Positions 35,210 through 43,786 of a stretch of DNA of 64,000 nucleotides are shown here, in pieces; within the stretch, counting starts at the first letter, position 1, and each line of letters begins with the position of its first letter. Both the position numbers and the translations under genes were made by a program. The DNA comes from DATMER01 sp963741305 (GTDB taxonomy: Bacteria > Acidobacteriota > Thermoanaerobaculia > Multivoradales > UBA5704). The stretch spans positions 3,472,001 through 3,536,000 of the forward strand of contig CAVUHL010000003.1 in the NCBI GenBank assembly GCA_963741305.1, read 5' to 3'. The notes beneath the pieces were generated by a model that was not told the DNA's origin, searched no databases, and was given only the letters and a program-made list of their open reading frames with translations.

Positions 35210-35937
35210 GTTCCGATCACCAGGCCGCCATCCACGGAGAGCACGGTGCCGCTGATGAAGGAGGCCACGTCCGAAGCGAGCCAGAAGTATGCCTCGGCGA
35301 TGTCCTCGGGCTTGCCCATGCGGCCGATGGGGGTGTGCTCGACCATGGAATTCAGCACCTTCTCCGGCATGGCCTTGACCATCTCGGTGGCAATGAAGCC
35401 CGGAGCCACCGCGTTGACCCGGATGCCGTAGCGGCCCAGTTCCCGCGACCAGGTACGGGTCATGTTGACCACCGCCGCCTTGGTCGCAGCGTAGTTGGTC
35501 TGCCCGAAGTTGCCGTACAGCCCCACTACCGACGAGGCGTTGAGGATCGCTCCTCCCCGCCCGCCCGCGATCATGTGCGGAGCCACGGCCCGGGTGCAGA
35601 GGAAGACACCCTTCAGGTTGACCGAGACGACCGCGTCGAAGACGGCCTCGCTCATCTCGCCGACCTTCTGGCCATCCTTCCACTTGACGAGTTGGCTGTC
35701 CTTGACGATGCCAGCGTTGTTGACCAGCACGTCGATCCGCCCCCAGCGCTCCATCACTTCGGATACCGCGCCCTCGACGGATGCGGCATCGGTGACGTCT
35801 ACTTTCTGGAAACCAACCTCATCTACCTCGCTGACGTCCCAGGCGGCAACGCGGTCGCCATTCTGAGCGAAGCGGCGGGCCGTGGCGCGGCCGATTCCGG
35901 CAGCCGCGCCCGTGACGATGACCACCCGCTCCGACAC
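35206..35937 (-). CDS. FabG-like short-chain dehydrogenase/reductase
   Basis: A 243-residue classical SDR. The cofactor motif is VTGAAAGIGRA, with NNAG, catalytic Ser in NASSVVG, and YAATK. FIATEMV and the C-terminal SVDGG fit 3-oxoacyl-ACP reductases. GTG 35937 shares one base with the TonB receptor stop (TAGTG) and gives the normal five-residue lead before VVIVTG; a GTG at 35949 is the alternative. It reduces a 3-oxoacyl group with NAD(P)H. Being a classical SDR it differs from OleD, an extended SDR. Confidence 0.92.
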   Translation of the reverse strand: MSERVVIVTGAAAGIGRATARRFAQNGDRVAAWDVSEVDEVGFQKVDVTDAASVEGAVSEVMERWGRIDVLVNNAGIVKDSQLVKWKDGQKVGEMSEAVFDAVVSVNLKGVFLCTRAVAPHMIAGGRGGAILNASSVVGLYGNFGQTNYAATKAAVVNMTRTWSRELGRYGIRVNAVAPGFIATEMVKAMPEKVLNSMVEHTPIGRMGKPEDIAEAYFWLASDVASFISGTVLSVDGGLVIGT

Positions 35938-38711
35938 TAGAACACCCACTTCACCCCGAGCTGGATCTCCCGGCCGGGAAGCGTGGCCCGGAAGCGGCCG
36001 AAGTTGGGATTCGCCCGGAACGGCAGCGCCGAGTTCGCCAGCGTCGGCCCGGATAGGAACTCGGCCGTGTCGATCGAGTTGACGTCGTAGTTGGTGTTGT
36101 CGAGGACGTTGAAGCCCTCCACGATCAGGTCAAACCGGTTGTCCCCGAGCAGGGTGAAGCCCTTGGCCAGCCGAAGGCTGAGCTGTTTGAATGAAGGCCC
36201 CTCCTCGTCGTTGCGCTTCACGCCGGCAGGGCGGTCCGAGTTCTTGCCGTCGCCGTTGAAGTCGTAGCCGAGGCGATGGCTCCAGGGCTGGCCGGAGCCG
36301 TACTCGTAAATCGGCGCCAGGGTCATCTGCCACGGCAGGTGGAAGATGCCGGTGAGCACCACGCGGTAGCGCTCGTCCGCCTGGCTGCGGCCGAACTCGG
36401 CGTCGATGTTGGACGGGTCGTTGGGGTAGCCAAAGGGGAACACCGGGCTGAAGTCGTCCGAAATGTTTTTCTTGTCTGCGAAGGTCACCGACGCGGTGAC
36501 GAGGTCGGTCTGACGCATCGTGCCGTTCAAGCGCAGGATCAGCGCCGTGTACTCCGACCGGCCGTCGTTGGTGTACATGTTGATCTGGTTGAAGCTGCGG
36601 TTTAGCCGGACCGGGTTGGCGTTGCCGCCGAAGTTCACGTCGCGGATCACGATCTCATTGTCCCCCTCGGCCCAGACCCCCTCGGTGTCGAGGAAGAAGC
36701 GGCTGGCGCCGAAACGGTGAGTCCAGCCCAGGCTGGCCTGCACCGACTCGGGCGTCTCCAGATCCGGATCCAGGAGCGAAATGTCCGGGTTGAGCAGGAC
36801 GCCCGTGTTGCGGGGATTGTTCGGATCGAGGATGAACGGCGGGAAGTTCAACCCGAGCAGGGCGCCGTTGACCCGGGTGCGCGAGATCCGGCCCCCGGTG
36901 ATGCCGTTCTGCTGCAGCTCGGTAAGGGCCGGAACCAGCAGGAAGCGGCCGTTGAACATCCCCACGCCGCCGCGCACGACATCGCTGCCCTTGTTGGACG
37001 GGTCCCACGAGAACGAGAGCCGCGGCTGGTAATCGTCCGTGTCCTTTTCGCGGGCCTCCGGCACCAGCGGGTGTGTAAAGCCGGGGTTGTTGCCGCCATC
37101 GTCGAGGTCGTAGCGCAGGCCGGCGTTGAACGACAGGTTGGAGCGCGGCCGCCATTCGTCCTGGAGGAACACGGCATAGCGGGTCGTGTCGAGGGAGACG
37201 TCGGCCGAGCCCTCGCCGTAGGAGTAGGCCAGCGGCAGGGCGCGCGTATCGGTCACGTAGATGAAGAGCCCCTCCTGGAACGTGTCGATCCGCAGGCGCT
37301 CCTCCGAGTGGAGGACCGAGGCTCCGAGCTTGACATCATGACTGCCAGCATTCCAATGGAAGGTGTCGCGCAGCTCGTACATGTCGCCCTCGCCGAGCAG
37401 GTCGCCGAGGATGTTCGAGCCCGTCTGGAGCGTGTTGCCCGAGGAAAACCACTCGGATACGGCGTTCGAGTTGGTGGGCTCGTCATACTTGCGCGTGCCG
37501 GCCTGCAGGCGCAGCTCGTTCAAGCCGCGGCTGCCGAGGACGCCCAGATCCTCCAGGGTGAGGTTCCAGTTGTCCCGGTTGAGCTGCTGTCCCGCCGCCG
37601 GGGAGACCAGGCCGCCGACGCGGAAGTTCTCCTCTTCATACTTCTCATAGGCCAGATTGCCCGACAGCGTGTGCGCCTCGCTCAGGATGTAGCCGAGCCG
37701 GGCGAAACCGAGGGTCTGGTCGAAGGGGTGCTCGACGTCGTCGGCCTGCCCGGCGAAGGCGCCGCCCGGCCGGAAGAAGGCAACGTTGTCCTCGTTGATC
37801 TGCTCGAAAGAGACGAAGTAATGAGCCTTGTCCTGGGTGATTGGGCCGCCCAGGGTGAAGCCGTACTGGGCGCGGGAGAAGTCGGCTCCCTCCTGCTCCA
37901 GGGCGCCGGGCTGGCGCAGGTCGTCGGCGCGGTAGAAGCCGAACACCGTGCCGGCCGTACGGTTCGTGCCACCGCGGGTGATGATCGACAGCGCGCCGCC
38001 AGCCGTGCCGCCGACCTCCGTGTCATAGCGGTTGTTCATGACCCGGAACTCGCTGATGGCGTCCTGGCTGAAGCGGATCTTGGAAAGGCCGAGGGCCGGA
38101 TCGGTGAAGTCCACGCCGTTGACCAGGATGGTGGACTGGCTGGCGTTGCCGCCTGCGCCCACGACCGGGCCGCCGCCGATGAAACGGAAGCCGCCGCGCT
38201 CGCGCTGCACGCCCGGGGCGATGAACGCCAGACGCTGGAAGTCGCGGTCGGGCACGGGCAGCGACTCGATCTGCTCGGGCACGATGTTGGTCGAAGTGTC
38301 GGTCTTGTAGACGTCGACCAGCGGCACCGTCGAGCTGACGGTGATCGACTCGGCCACGGCCGCGCTCAGCTCCGTGCGGATCTGGACGGTCTGGCCGACA
38401 CGCAGGACCACGTCCTCCTGGCTGACCGGGGAAAAGCCCTGGAGCTCGAAAGTCGCCTTGTAGGTGCCGGGCGGCAGCGCACTCAGGCTGACGTCGCCGG
38501 ACTCGCCGGTGACGGCCACGCGCGTCAGGCCGGTCTCCACGTTCTCCATGGTTACGGTGACGCCGGGCAGAGCCCCGCCGTCCACGTCTGTGACGCGGGC
38601 CTCGACGCTGGCGGTGCTGACCTGGGCGAGAGCCGGAAGGGCACCCAGAAGGACGAGCGCCAAGCACAGGAAGACTCCCCTACGCGTCCGGACGCCGTGT
38701 TTCATCGACAT
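35937..38711 (-). CDS. Oar-like TonB-dependent outer-membrane receptor
   Basis: A 924-residue receptor. It has a signal peptide (cleavage near LPALAQ), then a carboxypeptidase-regulatory-like domain (VEARVTDVDGGALPGVTV, SALPPGTYKATFELQGF). A plug follows (ESITVSSTVPLVDV, ILVNGVDFTDPALG), then a long beta-barrel ending with REIQLGVKWVF, whose terminal Phe is the outer-membrane signature. ATG 38711 follows GGGAGG, whereas upstream in-frame sequence belongs to the TetR gene. It overlaps that gene by 32 bp. It probably imports a lipid-related compound used by the enzymes downstream. No TonB box could be assigned. Confidence 0.92.
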   Translation of the reverse strand: MSMKHGVRTRRGVFLCLALVLLGALPALAQVSTASVEARVTDVDGGALPGVTVTMENVETGLTRVAVTGESGDVSLSALPPGTYKATFELQGFSPVSQEDVVLRVGQTVQIRTELSAAVAESITVSSTVPLVDVYKTDTSTNIVPEQIESLPVPDRDFQRLAFIAPGVQRERGGFRFIGGGPVVGAGGNASQSTILVNGVDFTDPALGLSKIRFSQDAISEFRVMNNRYDTEVGGTAGGALSIITRGGTNRTAGTVFGFYRADDLRQPGALEQEGADFSRAQYGFTLGGPITQDKAHYFVSFEQINEDNVAFFRPGGAFAGQADDVEHPFDQTLGFARLGYILSEAHTLSGNLAYEKYEEENFRVGGLVSPAAGQQLNRDNWNLTLEDLGVLGSRGLNELRLQAGTRKYDEPTNSNAVSEWFSSGNTLQTGSNILGDLLGEGDMYELRDTFHWNAGSHDVKLGASVLHSEERLRIDTFQEGLFIYVTDTRALPLAYSYGEGSADVSLDTTRYAVFLQDEWRPRSNLSFNAGLRYDLDDGGNNPGFTHPLVPEAREKDTDDYQPRLSFSWDPSNKGSDVVRGGVGMFNGRFLLVPALTELQQNGITGGRISRTRVNGALLGLNFPPFILDPNNPRNTGVLLNPDISLLDPDLETPESVQASLGWTHRFGASRFFLDTEGVWAEGDNEIVIRDVNFGGNANPVRLNRSFNQINMYTNDGRSEYTALILRLNGTMRQTDLVTASVTFADKKNISDDFSPVFPFGYPNDPSNIDAEFGRSQADERYRVVLTGIFHLPWQMTLAPIYEYGSGQPWSHRLGYDFNGDGKNSDRPAGVKRNDEEGPSFKQLSLRLAKGFTLLGDNRFDLIVEGFNVLDNTNYDVNSIDTAEFLSGPTLANSALPFRANPNFGRFRATLPGREIQLGVKWVF

Positions 38712-39396
38712 TTTTTTTCCCTCCCCGCGGAGCGGGACGTGATTGCGTTTCGAGATCCAAAGCCCCGGGCTCCCTGGACAGGAGGCCGAAGCGAAGCACT
38801 TTGGCGAACTCCTCCACCGCGTGCTTCGGCTCCAGGCCCATATGCATGGGCACGCCAAAGCACTTCTCGACGGTGAAGTAGTAGAAGAACCAGCGGGTTG
38901 CGAGCATCACGCCGATCAGGGGATCGACCCCCTCCGCGATCTCGCCCTTGCGCTTCATCTCGGCGATGCGGTCGGAGTATGCCGAGCGGAAGCGGTCGGC
39001 CATCTGCTCGTAGAAAGTCCGGATGTGCTTGCCCTTGAACTCGATGACGTCGATATAAATGAGCAGGATGCTCTGGGCGTTGTCGGTAACCACCTGCTCG
39101 ATGGCTGCCGCCATCTCTTCGAGGTCGTCGGGGAAGCGGGCTGCCGCGAAAATGCGGTTGAGCGGCAGATCGGGGTCGAGGAGCACGTCCCAGTACCGGT
39201 CGATCAGGCGCTGGAAGATCTGCTCCTTGTTGCCGAAGTGATGGTAGAGGTTGCCCACCGACAGGCCAGACCGCCGGGCAAGCTGGCGCATGGACGTGGC
39301 GCGGTAGCCCTGCCGCGAGAACAGGGACAGCGCGGCCTTCAGCACCTTCTGGGTGGACGCTTCGGACTTGGATGCCTGCGTGCGCCGCCTCGCCAT
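38680..39396 (-). CDS. TetR family regulator heading the lipid cluster
   Basis: A 238-residue TetR protein. The HTH is KVLKAALSLFSRQGYRATSM through SGLSVGNLYHHFGNKEQIF (about 17-65). The ligand domain resembles regulators of acyl-CoA or fatty acid genes, with FKGKHIRTFYEQM in its centre. ATG 39396 has GGAGGT upstream. It is the first gene of the seven-gene chain and overlaps the TonB receptor start, so it probably controls the whole set. A palindrome at 39422-39433 is the likely operator. Confidence 0.9.
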   Translation of the reverse strand: MARRRTQASKSEASTQKVLKAALSLFSRQGYRATSMRQLARRSGLSVGNLYHHFGNKEQIFQRLIDRYWDVLLDPDLPLNRIFAAARFPDDLEEMAAAIEQVVTDNAQSILLIYIDVIEFKGKHIRTFYEQMADRFRSAYSDRIAEMKRKGEIAEGVDPLIGVMLATRWFFYYFTVEKCFGVPMHMGLEPKHAVEEFAKVLRFGLLSREPGALDLETQSRPAPRGGKKNVDETRRPDA

Positions 39397-39421
39397 GCCT
39401 ACCTCCGTTCCGTCAGATACA

Positions 39422-39433
39422 GAACGAGCGTTC
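39422..39433 (-). promoter_or_regulatory. Palindromic operator candidate before the lipid cluster
   Basis: A perfect 12-bp palindrome, GAACGAGCGTTC, 26 bp upstream of the TetR start codon. The GAACG/CGTTC arms also occur, in the opposite order, in the core of the TetR operator at 126-154. It is probably an autoregulatory site. Confidence 0.5.
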
Positions 39434-39458
39434 GGTATTTTTCGGATGCTAGACGGAG

Positions 39459-39484
39459 GCGGGGAGGCTGTCAAGCCTCCCCGC
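39459..39484 (-). terminator. Strong hairpin after the PIN toxin gene
   Basis: A perfect 11-bp stem GCGGGGAGGCT / AGCCTCCCCGC with a GTCA loop begins 6 bp beyond the stop at 39491. No U-tract follows on the minus strand, so termination may be factor-assisted. It separates the toxin genes from the lipid-cluster promoter. Confidence 0.5.
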
Positions 39485-39490
39485 GGCGAC

Positions 39491-39913
39491 TCAGCGTTGG
39501 GGAACGATGCGGAAGGGGCGCCTGCCGTCGATGCGGTAGGTCTCGAAGTCGTCGTGGTCGATCGTGAAGACCGTATCCAGTTGCTCCCGCCTGGCCAGAT
39601 GGACGAGGGTGGAGTCCGCGAAATCTATGGGTCTGTCGCGGTAGCGCTCCATAAGAGTTTCCAGGTCGGGCAGATCCTCGCCGCTGATGGGCAGAACCGT
39701 CACCGCACCTGTACGGAACAAGTCCCAAGCTACGCCGAGCTTCCGCGCGGGACCTAGAAGATGAAAAAGCTCCGTAAGCACCGCAACGGAAGTCGCCAAC
39801 GGAAGCCTGAGGGTTGCATAGGATTCGGAACAACGCCGATGCCAGGGGTCGGCTTGGTTTAGCAGCGCCAGAATTGCGCCAGTATCGATGAGGCCTCTCG
39901 GTCTACCGGCCAT
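39491..39913 (-). CDS. PIN-domain ribonuclease toxin (VapC-like)
   Basis: A 140-residue PIN protein with the acidic active-site set: LIDTGAILALL (Asp 10), TELFHLLG (Glu), DFADSTLVHLA (Asp) and TIDHDDFETY (Asp pair). The length is usual. Its ATG lies inside the end of the upstream gene (11-bp overlap), the standard arrangement of a toxin with its antitoxin. It probably cleaves RNA when free. All catalytic positions look intact. Confidence 0.9.
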   Translation of the reverse strand: MAGRPRGLIDTGAILALLNQADPWHRRCSESYATLRLPLATSVAVLTELFHLLGPARKLGVAWDLFRTGAVTVLPISGEDLPDLETLMERYRDRPIDFADSTLVHLARREQLDTVFTIDHDDFETYRIDGRRPFRIVPQR

Positions 39914-40208
39914 ACTTTCGCGCTAGGCTGGCCTGGACCTCGGCACGTACGCTGTCAGCGGGAGGGATGCCCCCGTCGATAGAGCCAATGAACGGCGCTA
40001 CGGCAGCACGGATTCGCTGCTGGAACTCCTCCTCGCTCTCTTCCTCTTCGGCGGCCTTCGCCTTCCTGTCCCGGGAGCGCTCCAGCCACTCGCGGACGAT
40101 CTCCTCGAGCAGGTCCGCAACGCTCGTCTGCCGTGAGCGCGCGGCCTCCTCCAGTTCCTCTTTCAGGGAACGCGGCTCGGGCCAGTCGGCGGTTTCCGTC
40201 TTCTGCAT
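39903..40208 (-). CDS. Putative VapB-like antitoxin
   Basis: A 101-residue highly charged protein with an N-terminal basic helix region (SLKEELEEAARSRQTSVADL looks ribbon-helix-helix-like) and an acidic central stretch (AEEEESEEEF). ATG 40208 is chosen because a -10-like TACAAT (40216-40221) ends seven bases before it, which would make the message leaderless. An upstream ATG at 40217 overlaps that box. It overlaps the PIN gene by 11 bp. The antitoxin role rests on position and layout. Confidence 0.75.
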   Translation of the reverse strand: MQKTETADWPEPRSLKEELEEAARSRQTSVADLLEEIVREWLERSRDRKAKAAEEEESEEEFQQRIRAAVAPFIGSIDGGIPPADSVRAEVQASLARKYGR

Positions 40209-40265
40209 ACATGCCATTGTAGTGCAGCTCGTGAAAAGCATCAAGGCCGCCCGAGCGGCGAATGC

Positions 40266-40547
40266 CTATCGGCGATTGGCGTTGGTGGCGGCCTCGTTCT
40301 CGGGCGGGCGCGCCGAGGCCTTCTTGTTGGTGCCGCCGGGGACGATGCCGCCGTTGGCCTTGCTCGTGCGGGCAGCAACCATGGCGGCGTACTTGGCCTC
40401 GCGCTGGTTGGCCTCGTCCTTGGGCAGATGGCACTTCTTGTACTTCTTCCCGCTTCCGCACCAGCAGAGGTCGTTGCGGCCAAGCGCCACCATCTTCGGG
40501 GGCTCGGGACGGGAGAACAGGTTACGGATCCAGCTCGTCAGGGACAC
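40266..40547 (-). CDS. SEC-C motif zinc-binding protein
   Basis: A 93-residue protein with the SEC-C motif at about 24-40: GRNDLCWCGSGKKYKKCH, the Cys-x-Cys-x8-Cys-His zinc ligand set found at the SecA C-terminus and in many small proteins. The C-terminal half is disordered and basic. Start is GTG with AAGGAGA 6 bases away. Monocistronic. Partner unknown; SEC-C zinc fingers often mediate ribosome or SecB contacts. Confidence 0.85.
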   Translation of the reverse strand: MSLTSWIRNLFSRPEPPKMVALGRNDLCWCGSGKKYKKCHLPKDEANQREAKYAAMVAARTSKANGGIVPGGTNKKASARPPENEAATNANRR

Positions 40548-40657
40548 GGGAACTCTCCTTCCACGTTCAGATCTAAGATTTCAAGCGGCAACGGGGCCGG
40601 CTTATTCCTGGGAAACGCGGAGGTGGATTCTACAGCAGAGGAGGGAGCGAACAGGGG

Positions 40658-40706
40658 TGTCTGAGAAAGGAGCGGACAATCCAACCCACCTCCCCTTTCT
40701 CAGACA
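40658..40706. terminator. Long-stem hairpin downstream of the kinase gene
   Basis: A perfect 13-bp stem TGTCTGAGAAAGG / CCTTTCTCAGACA with a 23-base loop. On the plus strand TCTTTTGAG follows; on the minus strand it is 29 bp past the sensor kinase stop. It may terminate the leftward transcript or be a member of a dispersed hairpin family. The gap 40548-40734 contains nothing else apart from the SEC-C ribosome site. Confidence 0.45.
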
Positions 40707-40734
40707 TCTTTTGAGACGGACCTGCCGGCCGGAC

Positions 40735-42045
40735 TCACTCCCCCGGCAGCCAGAAGACTACGGAGGTCCCTCTCCCTTCCCGGCTCTCCAGCCGGAGATG
40801 GCCGCCGTGGGCTTCCACGATCTCGCGGCAGAGGGGGAGGCCCAGGCCGGAGCCGGTCGCTTTCGAGGTGTAGAACGGGAGGAGCGCCTTCCGCATCCCC
40901 TCCTCGCTCATGCCTGCGCCCCGGTCCGTCACCCTTAGGCGGATGCCTCGGTCCGCCGTAGGCTCCAGGGAGACGCGGATCTCTTCGGGCGCGCTGCCTG
41001 ATTCCTGGGCGTTCTTGAGGAGGTTGATGAGGACTTGCTGGACCTGGCCGGGATCGATGAAGCCCCGCCGGATGGGCGTCTCGCCTTCCAGATGGAAGGG
41101 GAAGAGCCCGCGCAGCTCGTCGAGAAAAGGTTTCCATTCCACCTCGCACTTGACCGGCGCGGGCAGGCGGGCGAAGCGGGCATAGCCCTCCAGGAAGTCG
41201 CGCAGGTGGGACGAGCGCTCTTCGATCACGTCCAGCACCCCGCCGAGGCGTTCCTGGTGCTCCGGGTTTTCCAGGATGTGGCGGGCCGAACGGGCGAGCG
41301 AGGCGATCGGAGCGAGCGAGTTGTTGATCTCGTGGCTCATGGTCCGGATCGCCTTCTTCCAGATGTCCACTTCCTGGCGGCGCAGCTCGGGGGTCAGATG
41401 CTTGAGCATGGTCAGCTCGTGGCGCTGGCCGTTCACCTCGAAGACCCGGCGGGCCACGTGGTAGACCTCATCCTCCCCGCCTTGTTCTACCGCAAAGAGC
41501 GCGTCCCGGCCGCTCGCCAGGGCGTCGCGCATCTGCGGAGGGCAATCTTCCAGGATGCGGTCGAAAGGCTGCCCTTCCAGGCGCCGGCCGGTCACGAACA
41601 GGTCCCGCGCCGCCCGGTTCACGAAGAAGATGCGGTCCCTCTGGGTCAGGACGATCGCCATGGGCGTCGCCTCCAGCACCGTCTCCAGGAGCAGCTCTTT
41701 CTGCAGGAGGTTCCCCCGCTCATTCCGCAGGACATCCCCTACCGAGTTGTAGAGCTCGACCAGCTCGCCGATCTCGTCGCTCCGGTCTGCTGCCAGGTTG
41801 AGGCTGAAGTCGTGGTCCTTGTATCCGCGCACCCCGTCGCGCAGGGCGTCGAGGATGCGGGTCGCCGGGTTCAGCACGCGGCCGAGGAGCCAGAGGCCGA
41901 CGGTGATGCCCGCCGCGAGGGTGGCAGCGAGGATGACCTCGGGGGAGGAGGACCAGTAGGCTGCGGCTGCCGCGGCGGAGGCCACGGCTGCCAGGGCCGC
42001 GAGGAAGGCCAGGCGGACCCGGGCAGCGAAGCGGAGGGCCCTCAC
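40735..42045 (-). CDS. NtrY/NtrB-like sensor histidine kinase
   Basis: About 436 residues. Two membrane helices (about 7-45) are followed by HAMP (about 46-105), PAS (VLEATPMAIVLTQRDRIFF), HisKA with MSHEINNSLAPIASLARSAR, and HATPase with NLLKNAQESG, DRGAGM and GSGLGLPLC. The HExNN phospho-site is typical of kinases paired with sigma-54 response regulators, such as the one encoded upstream. GTG 42045 is taken as the start. It lies inside a palindromic MITE-like element, so the native upstream region has been replaced; an in-frame start at 42120 would add 25 element-encoded residues. Confidence 0.87.
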   Translation of the reverse strand: MRALRFAARVRLAFLAALAAVASAAAAAAYWSSSPEVILAATLAAGITVGLWLLGRVLNPATRILDALRDGVRGYKDHDFSLNLAADRSDEIGELVELYNSVGDVLRNERGNLLQKELLLETVLEATPMAIVLTQRDRIFFVNRAARDLFVTGRRLEGQPFDRILEDCPPQMRDALASGRDALFAVEQGGEDEVYHVARRVFEVNGQRHELTMLKHLTPELRRQEVDIWKKAIRTMSHEINNSLAPIASLARSARHILENPEHQERLGGVLDVIEERSSHLRDFLEGYARFARLPAPVKCEVEWKPFLDELRGLFPFHLEGETPIRRGFIDPGQVQQVLINLLKNAQESGSAPEEIRVSLEPTADRGIRLRVTDRGAGMSEEGMRKALLPFYTSKATGSGLGLPLCREIVEAHGGHLRLESREGRGTSVVFWLPGE

Positions 42046-42257
42046 CCCCTGACCCCTCTCCCGGCCGCACACCCGGACCCCCGGGAGAGGGGGGCGCGCG
42101 AGATCCACCGATGAGACCATCCGTGGCTTGTCCCAAAGAGAACCCCGAGCTCAAACGAAAGAGCAAGCCACGGGTGGCACGGCTGCCGGAGCTTGCGCCC
42201 TCCCCTCTCCCGGGGGTCCGGGCGTGCGGCCGGGAGAGGGGCCGGGGGTGAGGGCCC
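42036..42257. mobile_element. MITE-like palindromic element between regulator and kinase genes
   Basis: About 220 bp. The ends are inverted copies beginning GGGCCCTCACCCCC, followed by CCCCTCTCCCGGCCGCAC and GGACCCCCGGGAGAGGGG. Each end is also self-complementary. The centre (about 110 bp) is unrelated and carries no gene. The left end overlaps the kinase start codon. The same terminal design appears at 55265-55440 inside another gene. It has no transposase, so it would be mobilised in trans. Confidence 0.75.
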
Positions 42258-42287
42258 CAGGCCCCAGACGCCGGAGAAACGGTCCAT

Positions 42288-43706
42288 CTACCCCTTCACC
42301 CGCCGCTCCACCGCCAATCCATACTTCTCCATCTTGCGGTAGAGGGCCTGGCGGCTGAGGCCCAGGGCCTCGGCGGCCTTGGCAACCACGCCGCCCGCCT
42401 CTTCCAGGGCGCGCTCCAGCTTGACCCTCTCGGCCAGGGTGGACTCGTCCAGGAGGAGGTCGTCGGGGGCGGGACGGTCTGCCACCGCCACCGGGAAGCC
42501 GTGGGTGCCCAGGCCGAGGTCGTCCTCCCGGATCGTGTCTCCGGAGGCGACCAGCACGGCCCGCCGCAGAGCGTTTTCCAGCTCCCGGACATTGCCCGGC
42601 CAGGCGTAGCGGAGCAGCCGCTCCCGCGCTCCCGGCTCGAGCCGCCAGAGCGCTCCCGAGGGGGATGGCGAAAGGTCGCGGAGGAACTTCCCGGCCAGCG
42701 GGAGCACGTCCTCGGGGCGCTCCGAGAGCGGCGGAACCATCAATTCCACGACGTTCAGGCGATAGAAGAGGTCCTCGCGGAAGCGGCCGGCGGCGATCTC
42801 GTGGCGCAGGTCGGCGTTGGTCGCGCAGATGAGCCGCACGTCCACCCTGCGGGTCTCGCTGCTCCCCAGGCGCTCGAACTGGCCGCTCTGGAGGACCCGC
42901 AGGAGCTTGCGCTGCCCCGAGAGGGAGAGGTTGCCGATCTCGTCAAGGAAGAGCGTGCCAGCGTCCGCGGACTCGAAACGGCCGACCCGGCGGCGGCTCG
43001 CTCCGGTGTAGGCCCCGGCCTCCGCTCCGAAGAGCTCGCTTTCGAGCAGCTCGTCCGGGATCGCCCCGGCGTTGACCCGGATGAAAGGCTTCTCCTTGCG
43101 CCGGGAGTTGGCCTGGACGATCTCCGCCAGCTTCTCTTTGCCTGCGCCGCTCGGGCCGGTGATGAGGACCGGCACGTCGGCCCGCGCGACCTGGAGGGCC
43201 AGGATGGCCACGCCGTGCATCTTTTCACTCACCCAGACCGCGCCGCAGAGGTCGTGATGCTCGGCCAGCTCCTCCCAGGTGCGGCGGGCGCGCCCGCGGA
43301 GGCGGTTGTTCTCGAGCTGCAGCTCCCGGATGCGCAGGAGATTGCGGACGGTGACCAGGAGCTTCTCGTCGTCCCAGGGCTTGGCGAGGTAGTCGCTCGC
43401 CCCTTCCTTGACGAGCTGCACCGCCGTTTCGAGCGAGGTCCAGGCGGTCATCAGGAGGACGGGCAGGCCCGGATCGCGCTTCTTGATCTCGCGGAAGAGC
43501 GCGACTCCCTCCTCCCCCGAGGTCGCCTCCGGGCTGAAGTTCATGTCCTGGATGACGACGCCGATCTCGGAAGGGTCGGCCTCGATTGCCTTGAGCGCCA
43601 GGGCCGGGCTGCGGGCAGTCAGGCATTTGAAGCCCCGGATCTCGAACAGCACCTGGAGCGCTGTCGAGACCGAGGGTTGATCTTCGACGATGAGAATGGT
43701 CGGCAT
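42288..43706 (-). CDS. NtrC-family sigma-54-dependent response regulator
   Basis: A 472-residue protein: receiver (ILIVEDQP, phospho-Asp in VVIQDMNF about 54, KPWDDEK), AAA+ domain (Walker A GPSGAGKEKL; ESELFGAEAGAYTGA, the sigma-54-contact loop as GAYTGA; Walker B GTLFLDEIGNL), and Fis-type HTH (VAKAAEALGLSRQALYRKM). All activating features are intact. TATAGA ends six bases before the ATG, suggesting a leaderless message. It very likely activates the sigma-54 promoter of the exporter operon at 48404-48418, in concert with the kinase downstream. Confidence 0.93.
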   Translation of the reverse strand: MPTILIVEDQPSVSTALQVLFEIRGFKCLTARSPALALKAIEADPSEIGVVIQDMNFSPEATSGEEGVALFREIKKRDPGLPVLLMTAWTSLETAVQLVKEGASDYLAKPWDDEKLLVTVRNLLRIRELQLENNRLRGRARRTWEELAEHHDLCGAVWVSEKMHGVAILALQVARADVPVLITGPSGAGKEKLAEIVQANSRRKEKPFIRVNAGAIPDELLESELFGAEAGAYTGASRRRVGRFESADAGTLFLDEIGNLSLSGQRKLLRVLQSGQFERLGSSETRRVDVRLICATNADLRHEIAAGRFREDLFYRLNVVELMVPPLSERPEDVLPLAGKFLRDLSPSPSGALWRLEPGARERLLRYAWPGNVRELENALRRAVLVASGDTIREDDLGLGTHGFPVAVADRPAPDDLLLDESTLAERVKLERALEEAGGVVAKAAEALGLSRQALYRKMEKYGLAVERRVKG

Positions 43707-43712
43707 GCTGTG

Positions 43713-43718
43713 TCTATA
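43713..43718 (-). promoter_or_regulatory. -10 box six bases before the NtrC-like start codon
   Basis: TATAGA, then six bases, then ATG. Transcription starting about seven bases past the -10 would begin at the start codon itself, and there is no ribosome site. The same spacing occurs at three other genes in this window. Confidence 0.45.
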
Positions 43719-43732
43719 TTACAGGGAGGGCC

Positions 43733-43759
43733 CCCTCTCCCCCGGCACGGGGGAGAGGG
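43733..43759. repeat. G/C palindrome upstream of the NtrC-like gene
   Basis: A perfect 12-bp stem CCCTCTCCCCCG / CGGGGGAGAGGG with a GCA loop, followed by another GGGGAGAGGGGG. It lies between the exporter genes and the regulator and may end the exporter transcript. The sequence is a relative of the MITE termini. Confidence 0.6.
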
Positions 43760-43786
43760 CTGGGGAGAGGGGGAATGGGATCAACT

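Noticed and set aside
31964..35937. Canonical OleABCD olefin cluster
   Set aside because: SDR is classical, hydrolase has a Ser nucleophile and the KAS III-like protein lacks His and Asn; only the enzyme classes match.
36717..38876. Long antisense open frame opposite the TonB receptor
   Set aside because: Shadow of a high-G+C gene; no domain or ribosome site.
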